Shown here: piece after piece, positions 43,755 to 55,364 of the stretch
How positions within the stretch are numbered: position 1 is the stretch's first letter
How the letters are laid out: every line of letters begins with the position of its first letter
DNA from: Liolophura sinensis
Taxonomy: Eukaryota; Mollusca; Polyplacophora; Chitonida; Chitonidae
DNA length: 64,000 nt
Reading direction: 5' to 3'
NCBI RefSeq assembly: GCF_032854445.1
Contig: NC_088300.1
Location: forward strand, 82,253,084-82,317,083
Notes under the pieces: model-generated
Seen by the model: only the letters and a program-made list of their open reading frames with translations
Told to the model about the DNA's origin: nothing
The model's database searches: none
Position numbers and translations under genes: made by a program

Positions 43755-44330
43755 AGCGTAAAGTAGGGCATCAGTTTATACTGTGAGCATGCAGGCATTA
43801 TCTATTTGTCAGGCCTGTACTGTTCTATACAGTCAGAATATCGTAGGGTATCAGTTTCTATTGTGAGCATTCAGGCCTTATCTTGTTGTCAGGCCTCTAC
43901 TGTTCTGTACAGTCAGTGTTTAGGGCAACAGTTCCTGTGATGGGCATGCAGGCATTATCTATTTGTCAGGCCTGTACTGTTCTGTACAATCAGTGTTTGG
44001 GTATCAGTTCCTATTGTGAGCATGCAGGCATTATCTATTTGTCAGGCCTGTACTGTACTGTAAAGTTCTATTGTGAGCATGCAGGCATTATCTATTTGTC
44101 AGGCCTGTACTGTTCCGTACAGTCAGTCTTTTGGGTATCAGTTTCTATTGTACGCATGCAGGCATTATCTATTTGTCAGGCCTGTACTGTTCTGTACAGT
44201 CAGTGTTTGGGTATCAGTTTCTATTGTACGCATGCAGGCATTACCTATTTGTCAGACCTGTACTGTTCTCTCTAGTCAGTGTTTAGAGCATCAGTTTCTA
44301 TTGTGAGCATGCAGGCATTATCTATTTATC
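43755..44330. repeat. Minisatellite, ~60-78-bp unit
   Basis: The unit contains TATCTATTTGTCAGGCCTGT, ACTGTTCTGTACAGTCAGTG and TATTGTGAGCATGCAGGCAT. About eight copies. GTACAG and GCATGC palindromes are included. Confidence 0.93.
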
Positions 44331-44334
44331 TCTA

Positions 44335-45570
44335 CACTGAGTAAGGACGCATTACCTACGCTGTCAGTCTATACTGAGTATGGTCACATTACCTACGCTG
44401 TCAGTTTATACAGACTATGGACACTTGACCCATGCTACCTGTCTCTATACTGAGCATGGACATATTACCTACGCTGCCAGTCTGTACACTGAGTATGTAC
44501 ACATTACCTATGCTGCCAGTCTTTATACCATAGGCACATTACATACACTGTCAGTTTCTATACTATAGACACATTACCTACACTGCCAGTCTCTATACTG
44601 AGTATGGACACATCACCTACGCTGTCAGCCTGTATACTCAGTATGGACACATTGCCAATGCTGCCAGTCTTTATACCATAGACACATTACATACGCTGTC
44701 AGTCTCTATACTATAGACACATTACCTACACTGCCAGTCTCTATACTATAGACACATTACCTACACTGCCAGTCTCTACACTGAGTATGGACACATCACC
44801 TACGCTGTCAGCCTGTATACTCAGTATGGACACATTACCAATGCTGCCAGTCTTTATACCATAGACACATTACATACGCTGTCAGTCTCTATACTATAGA
44901 CACATTACCTACACTGCCAGTCTCTATACTGAGTATGGACACATCACCTACGCTGTCAGCCTGTATACTCAGTATGGACACATTACCAATGCTGCCAGTC
45001 TTTATACCATAGACACATTACATACGCTGTCAGTTTCTATACTATAGACACATTACCTACACTGCCAGTCTCTATACTGAGTATGGACACATCACCTACG
45101 CTGTCAGCCTGTATACTCAGTATGGACACATTACCAATGCTGCCAGTCTTTATACCATAGACACATTACATACGCTGTCAGTCTCTATACTATAGACACA
45201 TTACCTACACTGCCAGTCTCTATACTATAGACACATTACCTACACTGCCAGTCTCTACAATGAGTATGGACACATCACCTACGCTGTCAGCCTGTATACT
45301 CAGTATGGACACATTGCCTACATGTATGCTGCCAGTCTTTATACCATTGACACATCACCTACGCTGTCAGCCTGTATACTCAGTATGTACACATTACCTA
45401 TGCTGTCAGTCTTTATACTCAGTATGGACACATTACTTATGCTACCAGTCTGTATACTGAGTATGGACACATTACCTAAGCAGTCAGTCTCTATACCATG
45501 GACACATTACCTACACTGTTAGTCTCTATACTATGGACACATTACCTACACTGTCAATCTTTATACTGAG
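44335..45570. repeat. Minisatellite, ~35-bp unit in ~150/185-bp higher-order blocks
   Basis: Basic unit CTATAGACACATTACCTACA then CTGCCAGTCTCTATA. A block with GGACACATCACCTACGCTGT followed by CAGCCTGTATACTCAGTATG recurs near 44.60, 44.79, 44.94, 45.08 and 45.27 kb, spaced by about 145-185 bp. Confidence 0.95.
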
Positions 45571-45843
45571 TTTTTTTTTTTTATTTGATTTGATTTGTGT
45601 TTTACGCTGTACTCAAGAATATTTCACTTATACGACGGCGGTCAGCATTATGGTGGGTGGAAACCAGGCAGAGCCCGGGGGAAACCCACAACCATCCGCA
45701 GGTTGCTGACAAACCTTCCCACGTACGGCCGGAGAGGAAGCCAGCATGAGCTGGACTTGAACTCACAGCGACCGCATTGGTGAGACACTCCTGGCTCATT
45801 ACTCTGTGCTAGCGCGCTAACCAATTGAGCCACGGAGGCGCCC
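45571..45843 (+). mobile_element. Full-length tRNA-derived SINE family A (head at right)
   Basis: A T-rich start, family A body, then on the minus strand a tRNA-like head GTGGCTCAATTGGTTAGCGC with a B-box-like GTCGCTGTGAGTTCAAGTCC. It is the most complete copy and defines the family. Confidence 0.93.
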
Positions 45844-45899
45844 TTTATACTGACGGCTAGAGGCTGATGGTATACATGTAGGTAACGCCTCTAAACTCA

Positions 45900-46620
45900 G
45901 CATGTCTGTATTCTGAGTATGGAGTGATTTTTGAGCCAGTCTCTACTATGAACAGTCCGTACTTATGGAGTCAGTCTCCACTACGAACAATCAGTACCTA
46001 CAACATCAGTCTCTAGTCTGAGTTAAGCAATCATTACCAAAGTTGTCACTCCCTATTCTATTTTAGTCAAGGCCTAGATTTCAACTCCTTACTTTGATCT
46101 TGCAGTCTGTATCTAGGTTGTCATTTTCTATTTTGATCTCAGTCTGTACCAAGGCTGTCACTTCGTATTTTGGTCTTACAGCCTGTACCTGGGTTGTCAC
46201 CTCCTATTTTTATCTTGGTTAATACATTGGGTGTCACTCCCTATTTTGATCTTACAGTCTATACCTAGGTTGTGACTCAGTATTTTGATCTTACAGTCTG
46301 TACCTGGGTTGTCACTTCCTATTTTGATCTTAGTCTGTACCAAGGCTGTCACTTCGTATTTTGGTCTTATAGCCTGTACCTGGGTAGTCATCTCCTATTT
46401 TTATCTTGTTGAGTACATTGGGTGTCACTCCCTATTTTGATCTTACAGTCTATACCTAGGTTGTGACTCAGTATTTTGATCTTACACTCTGTACCTGGGT
46501 TGTCACTTCCTATTTTGATCTTAGTCTATACCAAGGCTGTCACTTCGTATTTTGATCTTACAGTCTGTACCCAGATTGTCACTTCATATTCTGATCTCAG
46601 TTAGTACCTAGGTTGCATTC
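45900..46620. repeat. Minisatellite, 39-bp unit with ~197-bp higher-order repeat
   Basis: Unit CAGTCTGTACCTGGGTTGTC then ACTTCCTATTTTGATCTTA. The run from TTTTGGTCTTACAGCCTGTA to the next copy recurs at about 46.16 and 46.36 kb (five units). It shares the core CACTCCCTATTTTGA with arrays at 48.03 and 49.67 kb. Confidence 0.93.
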
Positions 46621-47101
46621 CTCGACATAGGAGGCAATCGAACTGCCCGATCGCCTGTCCATTTCCTAGATGTATATTCAGGAGAACAAATTTCGATCAC
46701 CATGTAAACTCCAGGGGAACGATAATTTCATGTGTTGGCAAGTACAATGTGCTTTCATTACGTCGCAAATAGCTTAATTTATTTTACTTACAGAAAATCC
46801 ACACTAACTTATTTTGGTTTAAATAGAAAAAGAAATGATTGCCGATGTACGTAAAATGAAAAAGTCTGCTTGCATCGGTGAACATAGACTACTTATATTT
46901 AATGTGACCTATCATTGGCTCAGGGAAAATTGCGTGACCAGTCAAACGTTTCATTTCATAAATAAATGTTCACACCCCTGAGGAGTTTGTGGGCCCATGT
47001 GGTTTGAAAAATGACTTTGAAAAAGCCAGAGACCGTAATTTAATGATTAATATTTTAGATAACACTATCACCACATTAAAATCAAACAATATTATTACAA
47101 T

Positions 47102-47157
<56 letters not shown>
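46621..47157. other. Unique sequence ending in an (AT)n microsatellite
   Basis: No gene seen. Bases about 47104-47156 are an uninterrupted AT dinucleotide run, next to the MITE, whose insertion preference for TA may explain its position. Confidence 0.75.
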
Positions 47158-47159
<2 letters not shown>

Positions 47160-47772
47160 GGTGGGCATAAAAAATGTGCCGTACTTTGACACTCAATATC
47201 TCCGAAGCCCTCTTACGTCAGCTTCTAAAAATTCACACACTCAAAAGCCATTATGTCCTAAGTATACAGACCAAATTTCAATTTCATCCTTCAAGATTTC
47301 TGTTCATGGGATCAAAATCAAAATAGAGTCGAAAACACATGTTCCGGACATTTCAAATCAAAAAGATGTTCTACCCTGTTTTACTTGAAAAGGTGATCAA
47401 TTCCTTCTTTGCCGCAGAGAAGACCATCTTGATTCAGCAAAACTTGTGCCTATCTGCCAGAAGGGTTTCTCTGACACTAGAGCCAGACAATTTTTCATGA
47501 TGACACTTGATTGACGCATGTCACACAGTGCGCGCTCTACTCATGACACCTGACAAATGATGTAATGTGGGTCAAGGGAATGTGCGATTTTGAAGATACA
47601 TGTATGTTTTCATTTTAACCCTGTGTACAGACTACTCAAGCTGTGAAATTGGTCAGCACATTAACTAAATCGTGCCATTTGAATGTTTAAAGTTTGAAAG
47701 GGTTTGAACAAAGGATAACGGAGCAATGCAGCATCAAAGTACAGCCCATTTTTTTTATGCCCATCCGATATA
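47158..47772 (+). mobile_element. ~610-bp MITE, copy 2
   Basis: Ends are inverted: ATATCGGGTGGGCATAAAAA at left and TTTATGCCCATCCGATAT at right. The interior is about 85-90 % alike (by eye) to the copy at 26.6 kb in the opposite orientation. No ORF of note. A Tc1/mariner-like TA target is plausible. Confidence 0.87.
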
Positions 47773-48034
47773 TGACAATTCTCTGTATAAGTTTTCTTTC
47801 AAACACGATTTTTAAAATAAAGAAAACATATAGCTTGTACATGGGGGCCCATTATCTTTACACAGCAACATGGATATAAGTACCATGAAATACAGCCATT
47901 GATTCAAGACCTTTTTGAAATAAGAATGTGAAGCTAGTATATGGGTTTGGGGTTCCCATACACCTGTCTACAGGACGATCAGAATTCCGATCTCCTGGCT
48001 GAAAATCCAAGAGAACGATTTTCTGATCCCAGAG
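47773..48034. other. Short unique intronic sequence
   Basis: Nothing recognised between the MITE and the resumption of the 39-bp array. Confidence 0.5.
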
Positions 48035-48357
48035 GCATGAGGTTGTCACCTCCTATTTTGGTCTTACAGTCAGTACCTAGGTTGTCACTCCCTATTCTGA
48101 TCTCACAGTCAGTACCTACTTTGTCACTCCCTATTTTGGTCTTACAGTCAGTACCTAGGTTGTCACTCCCTATTTTGGTCTTACAGTCAGTACCTAGGTT
48201 GTCACTCCCTATTCTGATCTTACAGTCAGTTCCTACTTTGTCTGCCTTATTTGAGCCTGCAGTCATCACATGTACGTACACTGTCACTTCTTACTTTGGC
48301 ATGCAGTCAGTACCTAGGTTGTCACTCTCAATTTTGAGCCTGCAGTCCACACCTAGG
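48035..48357. repeat. Minisatellite, 39-bp unit, continuation of the 45.9-kb array
   Basis: Unit CAGTCAGTACCTAGGTTGTC then ACTCCCTATTTTGGTCTTA, about eight copies. It is the same family as at 45.90-46.62 kb; the 1.4 kb between them holds the MITE and unique sequence. Confidence 0.92.
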
Positions 48358-49167
48358 TTTCAGGGCCTTTGGTGATAAGGCGGTTAGCATGCCAGCATGA
48401 CATAATGACCAAGGCGCCTGTCGCCAATGCTGCTGCTGTGAGTTCAAGTCTAGCTCGTGCTGTCTTCCTCTCCGGCCATATATTGAAAGGTCTAGCAGCA
48501 ACGTACAGATGGTCATGGCTGCCATATAAGTAAAATATTCTTGAGTGCGGCGTATAACAGCAATCAAATAAATAAATAAACACCATGGCTATCACAGCCT
48601 AACTTGAGAATGCAGTCTATACCCATATCATTTATTTAATCATATGGTGTTTTACTCTGTACTCAAGAATATTTCACTTATACGAAGGCGGCCAGCATCG
48701 GAGGAAACCGATGATCATCAAGCAGACCTTCCCACATATGGCCGGAGAGGAAGCCAGCATGAGCTGGACTAGAACTCGCATCGACCGCATTGGTCGGAGG
48801 CTCCTGGGTCACTGGGTGGTGCTGGTATGCCAACCTCCCTGGCCATGGAGGCCCCCATCAATATCTACAGTAATTCTTCAGCCTACTCAACCACTGAAGC
48901 CCTTTTTTCATTCATTTATTTGATTGGTGTTTTACGCTGTGCTCAAGAATATTTCACTTATACGACGGCGGTCAGCATTATGGTGGGTGGAAACCAGGCA
49001 GAGCCCGGGGGAAACATCCGCAGGTTGCTGACAAACCTTCCCACGTACGGGCGGAGAGGAAGCTAGCATGAGCGGGACTTGACCTCACAACGACTGCATT
49101 GGTGAGAGACTCCTGGGTCATTACGCTGTGTTAGCGCGCTAACCAACTGAGCCACAGAGGCCCCCAC
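48358..49167. mobile_element. Cluster of three SINE family A copies
   Basis: Copies lie at about 48358-48588 (head left, tail AAATAAATAAATAAA), 48622-48858 (head right, internally deleted) and 48908-49167 (head right, lacking part of CACGACCATCC). The differing orientations show independent insertions into or beside the array. Confidence 0.88.
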
Positions 49168-49669
49168 TTTTTTCAGTGGAATTTATACATACAATTATTA
49201 TGAAAACTGCTGTCAAAAATGATTTGTTTGTTTTATAGTAGTGTCCAAATTAATTCTGTACACCCCATAGTTTTCTCAAAATGTTTCAAAATATTGGTTG
49301 CAGAGGTGGTTGAAAAGGTTGCAGAATTAGTGTATGCAGAAGTCCATTAACTAGAAGTTTGCAACTTCGCTATAGCTAGTCTCCATGGCACAGTACATAT
49401 GTTACATCACTTGTAGAAGCTCACGCCACCTGGTGGAGAAATATGCCAACCTCTTAGGTGGAAATTGTGAACTGAATCATGGGCAATGTAACTGTAAATG
49501 GCGGCTACCAGAACTGGCCACACCTTGAAACCGAAACTCTTTATTTAAAAACTACTATTTCCCTTATCATTTAAGAACCCATTGACCATTTTTATATTTC
49601 CAAACAGCTATAAAACAATTATCTTTTACACAGACATTGTTGCATACTTCTAGGTAATGGACTTCTGGT
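49168..49669. other. Intronic sequence, nothing recognised
   Basis: Unique sequence without splice-bounded frames. Confidence 0.5.
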
Positions 49670-50385
49670 GTAGGTCATCACTCCCTATTTTGAGTCGACT
49701 GTTCAGTCAATGTCAACACGTCACTTCCTATTTTGAGCCTAGTGTACAACCAATGGCAACACACATGACACTACCTATTTTGAGCTTACTGTACAGTCAA
49801 TGTCAACACGTCACTCCCTAGTTTGAGCCTACTGTACAGTCAATGCAAACACATCGCTCCCTATTTTGAGTCTACTGTACAGTCAATGCCAACATGTCAC
49901 CCCCTATTTTGAGCCTACTGAAGTCAATGCCAGCACGTCACTACCTATTTTGAGCCTACCGTACAGTCAATGCCAACATGTCACCCCTTATTTTGAGTCT
50001 ATTGTACAGTCAATGCCAACATGTCACTCCGTATTTTGAACCTACTGTACAGTCAATGCCAACACACATCACACCCTATTTTGAGCCTACTGTACATTCA
50101 ATGCCAACAGGTCACCCCTATTTCGAGCCTACTGTAAGTCAATGCCAACACACATCACCCCACATTTTGAGCCTGCTGTACAGTCAATCCCAACAAACAT
50201 CAACCCCTATTTGGAGTCTACTGTACAGTCAATGCCAACATGTCACTCCGTATTTTGAGACTACTGTACAGTCAATGCCAACACACATCACTCCCTATTT
50301 TGAGCCTACTGTAAATCAATGTCAACACACATGACACTACCTATTTTGAGCCTACTGTACAGTCCATGCCAACATACATCACCCC
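49670..50385. repeat. Minisatellite, ~45-bp unit
   Basis: The unit contains CAATGCCAACACACATCACT, CCCTATTTTGAGCCTACTGT and ACAGT, about 16 copies. It shares the CACTCCCTATTTTGA core with the 39-bp arrays. It ends close to the tentative exon 2. Confidence 0.93.
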
Positions 50386-50419
50386 ATATTTTGTAATTTC
50401 ATTTAATGTAATTTATTAC

Positions 50420-50490
50420 CCATATCAATGTAACCTTGAAGTTGTCTGAGATTCTCCTCACAGCCCTGTGGATGACCATATCATTCTCTG
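50420..50490 (-). CDS. SETDB1: Tentative SETDB1 exon 2; possible start codon
   Basis: Minus-strand segment after acceptor AATACAG, open in the frame giving ENDMVIHRAVRRISDNFK; the other two frames have stops or do not connect. An ATG at 50477-50479 with G at -3 and G at +4 could start translation here. Two donors keep phase 0: AAG|GTTACA at 50435 and ATGG|GTAATA at 50420. Phase 0 fits the exon at 43.6 kb. The peptide looks helical and basic, consistent with the beginning of the N-terminal coil, but I see no specific family match. Confidence 0.42.
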
Positions 50491-50659
50491 CTGTATTCCA
50501 CACATACATGTACGCATACATATTTTCAAATGAAGAAAATACATTTACTGTATTTTACGTAAAACTTCATGCGTGAGTGACTAAGTACCACATTTAGCCT
50601 CATCCTGACTGGCTTTTGCATGAAGCATGCTGTTTCTCTGCCTTCACACTCAAGCCATT

Positions 50660-51015
50660 TATACCACATCCTATATGTAGTTTTACACGAACACTTTGAC
50701 ACCACATATTAGTTTTACACAAAACACATTTATATCACATCCTACATGTCGTTTTACCCAGAACACATCTATACCACATCCTACATGTAGTTTTACACAA
50801 AACACATTTCTACCACATCCTACATGTAGTTTTACCCAGAACATATTTATACCACATATTAGTTTTACACAAAACACATTTATACCACATCCTACATGTA
50901 GTTTTACACAGAACACATTTATAGCACATTAGTTTTACACAAAACACATTTATATCACATCCAAGTTTTACACAAAACACATTTATGCCACATCCTAGTT
51001 TTACACAAAACATTA
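50660..51015. repeat. Minisatellite, ~39-bp unit, just after tentative exon 1
   Basis: Unit GTTTTACACAAAACACATTT then ATACCACATCCTACATGTA, about nine copies. The minus-strand unit end TGTTTTGTGTAAAAC matches the intron bases right after the exon 1 donor. Confidence 0.92.
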
Positions 51016-51023
51016 CCACTTAC

Positions 51024-51062
51024 TATTGCACCCTTTTTCCAGTATTTCTTCCGTGGCATTTC
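51024..51062 (-). CDS. SETDB1: Tentative SETDB1 exon 1 (39 nt)
   Basis: Minus-strand exon candidate between a TTAG acceptor and an ATA|GTAAGTGG donor. Read in phase 1 it gives NATEEILEKGCN and leaves one base that fits the phase of the next candidate exon at 50.49 kb. It has no start codon in this frame, so it is either preceded by another coding exon or is part of the 5' UTR. The 39-bp repeat array at 50.66-51.01 kb begins just after its donor, as seen at better supported exons. No family similarity can be claimed for so short a segment. Confidence 0.35.
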
Positions 51063-51419
51063 CTAATGTCAGCAAAGCTCTTCAGCCCTGTTCAGCACAA
51101 AAAACATTCTCAGCATAGGATCTAACAGAATTTCTCTATTAAATAGGAATTCATTCAGTGATTCAGTTCAATCAACACACCCAGTCCCATGAACTAGGAC
51201 AATGCTCATTTAGTACCTCCTACATGTACATGTATATCAGAAAACATCAGTTACTAAACTATCATAAATATAAAATGATAGCGCCTTTATCATTAGCATT
51301 AGTTCTTAGAGATAAGACATAAGTACATATTTTATATTACCTTATAACCTGTCCAGCTGAGTACTGACCCTTCATTGAAAATCACTCATTTCAGCCAAAA
51401 TTAATTTGTTTCCACCATA
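51063..51419. other. Intronic sequence, nothing recognised
   Basis: A/T-rich unique sequence upstream of tentative exon 1. Confidence 0.5.
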
Positions 51420-51745
51420 TATCAGGACAGTTTGTCAAGTTATACTCCATACATGTACATCAGGACAGTTTGTTTAGTTATACTCCATGCATGTACATCA
51501 GGACAGCTTGTCAAGTTATACTCCATACGTGTACATCAGGACAGTTTGTCAAGTTATACTCCATACTGGTACATCAGGACAGTTTGTCACGTTATACTCC
51601 ATACATGTACATCAGGACAGTTTGTTTAGTTATACTCCATGCATGTACATCAGGACAGCTTGTCAAGTTATACTCCATACGTGTACATCAGGACAATTTG
51701 TCAAGTTATACTCCACACATCAGGACAGTTTGTCACGTTATACTC
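51420..51745. repeat. Minisatellite, ~38-bp unit
   Basis: Unit AGTTATACTCCATACATGTA then CATCAGGACAGTTTGTCA, about eight copies. A four-unit block (51.47-51.59 kb) is repeated at 51.61-51.71 kb. Confidence 0.94.
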
Positions 51746-52189
51746 CAAATTCCAAGTGGCTTTTAATATATAACCTTTTAGAAACACAATTTAGAACAAT
51801 TTCAAAAGGCTTATTTGTTATGGAAGCATTTTCAAATGATTGTGCTTTCTCATTCATGGTGTCTAGTGGCTTGGAAATCCACCTTTAGGCCTAACTAGAA
51901 TCCGAATGTTAGAAATACCCCCCTTTCATTCCTAAACATTTCCAAAAACAAATAAAAAGACAATAGCATGTATACATACTGAAATATAGAACTCTGTACA
52001 CCACTCATGGGCTGCTTCCTTTTCTGAGTGTGTTCAGGTACAGTAAGAATTTGTGACAAAAATTGAACGAAAATGTCCACACCATGGAATACATGTAGGT
52101 TTCTATTGTGAAAACTTTAGCACAGTTTATACAGGTGAGCTAAAAATGATAGGCTGGATATGTGGAGTGGGGCACTTACTACATAGGTC
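51746..52189. other. Intronic sequence, nothing recognised
   Basis: Unique sequence. Short ORFs have no support. Confidence 0.5.
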
Positions 52190-52310
52190 ATATTTCATTT
52201 GATTTATTCATTTATTTGAATGTTGTTTTCCACCGTACTCAAGAATATTTCACTTATACACCAGCGGCAATCATTGAGGTGGGAGGAAACCACGCAGAGC
52301 CCTGGCTAAA
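52190..52310 (+). mobile_element. SINE family A, truncated
   Basis: ATTTATTTGAATGTTGTTTT, then CCGTACTCAAGAATATTTCA, ending at GCAGAGCCCTGG; the tRNA-like head is missing. Confidence 0.85.
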
Positions 52311-52978
52311 CTTTTGCTCGACTCTAAATGTCCATTATTTTACCATAAATTTCAAGCTAAGCTTTGCCACATCTCCTCTTTACATGTTCAGCGGTGCGCT
52401 ATGTCCCTTAACAAACGGCAATGAAACAAATGTTAAACTACCCGGTGCTATTCTCCACAATGCGCATGTGTGAAATATCCTAGGTGGTTGAGACTTCTCA
52501 GAGGTTCACTGTGAAAAACTGGTTCTTCCATGAATCGTGGTCATTCTACCACGTACAGCAACCTCTACAATTCCAGTATGCACAGTATCTTCATAGCAGC
52601 TAGCTTAGGCCTTAATCAGTGTTGTTGTTGTTGTAAGCTTCAAAAAGGAAAAAACAATGAAAAGAACATGTGATATACGGCCCAGACAGAAATGCCTGGC
52701 TGGACAGATCAGTGCGTGAAATATTGTGTGACAACACGTAATTGTGTGACTGACTGACTGACTGACTGATTGCCTGAGTGAGTGAGATGTCGGAGACAAC
52801 CAGTCCGAACATAGACAAGGAATAGGCTACTCGTTTTGCTCAGTTGAGTTGGTCGTCTGTCCGCGATACCTACATGCCCACTTGGAGAAGTTCAGCACCC
52901 AATAATTGGTATCAACTGTTAAGAAAAAGTAAACACTGCCCCAAGGCTCAAGCTTGAAGCTTAAAGAAACACACTTAC
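52311..52978. other. Sequence upstream of exon 1 with short microsatellite
   Basis: A (GACT)n run lies near 52746-52768. Otherwise unique, and higher in complexity than the arrays, as might be expected close to a promoter or first exon. Confidence 0.5.
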
Positions 52979-53170
52979 TGTGGACACAATCCTTTGTGAG
53001 AATGGTCCAACCCAGGTAGCCTTATTGCAAATTTCCCGTCAGAGTACTCTTTTGCGTATGGAGGAAGGTAAAGCTTGCCTCCAGTGCGGCGTTTCAATCT
53101 TATTCTGTTCGCGTCTTACAGAGTTATACTGCAGACTACATAGGTTAGGGTCCATGCTTGATATCATACT
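52979..53170 (-). promoter_or_regulatory. Candidate non-coding first exon of the SETDB1-like gene
   Basis: On the minus strand a strong 5' splice site (CCACA|GTAAGTGT) ends a segment of higher complexity than its surroundings. In-frame stops make it unlikely to be coding, so I read it as a 5' untranslated exon. The upper boundary is a guess. It lies about 1.9 kb upstream of the first tentative coding exon. No TATA box is evident. The stretch at 53.3-53.6 kb contains several GCCAT/ATGGC motifs of the kind bound by YY1-type factors, which is weak evidence only. Confidence 0.3.
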
Positions 53171-55364
53171 TTAATACTCAATATTAATCGTTATGCACTT
53201 TGTACTGAGGTGGAAATTAGCATCTGCTTCAACTAGTATCTGTTCAGAACTAGAAGGTCTAGTGCAGAAGTAGTAGGCAATACATCATGTAGGCCTACAT
53301 CTACTCTCTTGGCCATATTGTTTATCGTACAGTACTTCTTCGAAAAGGTCATCCTGATGAGGCGTTTGTGAGAAAATGTTCATATCTGTGTTTGACTGTA
53401 TATTTGTCCCTGTAAAGTGGTTGCATGGCCTACTTATGGTAGCCATATTGGAGTAGGCCAACTGTGGTTAAAGCAGCCCATGTTAGTAGGACTTCAGTAT
53501 GGCTACCTGGTTATTGTACTGCCAAGGCGATGGCGTCACCCTTGTGTGTTGAAAACATAATGGCCGCCCAGTGTTAAAGCATTGGAGAAAAGGTCATTTT
53601 TTGCCGCTTTGCTGGCGACGAGTAAGGCCTAGTTGTACACAATAACATCACGGAAGCTCTGTAGAAATACTCAGACTATCTGCAAGTCTGAAAATTATAC
53701 AAATCCAACGGATACAAGATCGCTGACAGCGATTCAAAAATAGGCATTTTCCTATGCAATAATGTTGGGAGGATCCTTTTCTTCACCCACGCCATTACTA
53801 AGGAGATCATGTGCTCTCTAGCTTCTGATCAGTCTTTAATACAGAATTTTACAGAGAGCAACAACCAACCAATCAAAATAATCCCCAGAACACATAGAGT
53901 GTATAGCCCATATCAAGACTATACACTAATTAAATCCTTTCAAATTACATGTATATGTCATTATCATGTAAGACAATGACATGGACAGGAACTTACTAAA
54001 TTTTAACCTTCATGATGCAGGCTATGACATAAAACAAGCCCTGTGCGTCAATTTAGGGCACCCTTCCCACATATATAGACAACAGTGTCAAATTAATCAT
54101 CCAATGTTTACAGTTTTATATTAGTTACCTTTCTTTCACCTTTAATTATATGAAATACCCCCCCCAAAAAAGGAACACTGGTGGGATGCCCTACATTAAC
54201 ATACGAGTGGGGTTTTTTATGTAATAGTTTATACCTGAACATCTTCTCTTTGAAGGGTTAAGATTGGGTTTTGTAGCAGATTCTTATTTTGAGAATCCTA
54301 CTTAGGAATAACCTTAATTAACATACTACCATACCACATTCCCATCAGATTTTCCCAATATGTTTATTTTACGCAAGAACTAAAGTCACATGGTATTTTG
54401 TCGCTTTTTTCTTACACTATGTAAAATCAGTTTTCAGTTTATTTATGCTTATTATATCTACACATGACAATACTTTTATACACAGGTGCATCGATTTTCA
54501 TTTTACAAGCTTTATTAAAGTTATAATTTACTGATGGCGAATTTTATTGTGAGAAATATAATCACTGGTATATCACTTATTCACATTTTATAATATTATG
54601 TGTCTCATTAATAGCTTGTCTGATTCAGAAAACACCAATCAAATTCATAAATATATGATTTACAGAATGAAGTTCAACACAGTACAACAAGAATTGAGTG
54701 TGGCAGGTGTAGTCCCACAGAAAGCTGATTGCCTAACACCTAGTTTATAAAAAGAAGCAACTTGGCCACATGCGAACCTGAAAACCAAAAATAGCATCAC
54801 TGCACGACTTTTACAATGTTGTATTGTTCCTGTCACTGGGCCCTACCTATTTTCAGTTTTTGCGTGGAAACCAGAAATCTGATCAGCAGAGTATCAGTTT
54901 AAAAAGGAGATTTATTCCTCCCAATTCTGTGCGAAATGGAGCGACTCTTATTGTGTATGCTGGTACATCATTCACACTCTCTGTATCTAGTCAGTTAATT
55001 GCCATGGAAACCAGAGATTAGATCAGGTCTGCCCAGTTGAAATAGTAACCTATAATTTACATCAATATGAACATATACATACTAAAATATAATCAGAACA
55101 GCTTTGAGTTTTATTGCAAGCACCTTGTCAAAACTTACTATTTCCAGTCAACTGTCATGAAAAATAGTTTTATTTTTTTTGAGTTCACCTCAACATGAGC
55201 CTGTATACTATGAAATTTGGAAAATCTTATCTGACATTCAAAGGCGACAGAACTTCTTTGGTGATTAAAACACCACTGAAACTTGCTCAGTTCTGTTTTG
55301 TTTTTTTTTACCATGAAAACCAGAAATTTGATCGTAACAGCCCCAGTTTAAATTATTATAATAC
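53171..55364. other. Unassigned sequence, putative upstream region
   Basis: No supported gene. A loosely repeated phrase CATGGAAACCAGAAAT..GATCAG with CAGTTTAAA occurs near 54.86, 55.00 and 55.31 kb, suggesting an old degenerate repeat. Potential promoter of the SETDB1-like gene near 53.2-53.7 kb; no core motif is clear. Confidence 0.45.

Larger units (their letters stand above)
1211..52979 (-). other. SETDB1: SETDB1-like histone H3K9 methyltransferase gene, 5' part (N-terminus through Tudor domains)
   Basis: The exons listed separately, read on the minus strand, reproduce the order of the N-terminal half of SETDB1: a coiled-coil segment (VEKFLDEKLKELD), an acidic SIM-like stretch (VIIDDSDDDDVLFL), and Tudor motifs ([66 protein letters not shown]). 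These match the order in vertebrate SETDB1 as I know it. Splice phases agree at every junction between 43.6 and 1.4 kb, so the reading frame is intact over about 550 codons with no internal stop. In the family this nuclear enzyme trimethylates H3K9, its N-terminal coil binds ATF7IP, and its triple Tudor binds modified H3. The MBD, pre-SET, bifurcated SET and post-SET regions are absent and expected left of the window. Identity is by recognition of motifs, not by a search. Confidence 0.93.

Noticed and set aside
47103-47157. (AT)n run as an origin or matrix element
   Set aside because: Simple dinucleotide microsatellite beside a TA-targeting MITE; no further support.
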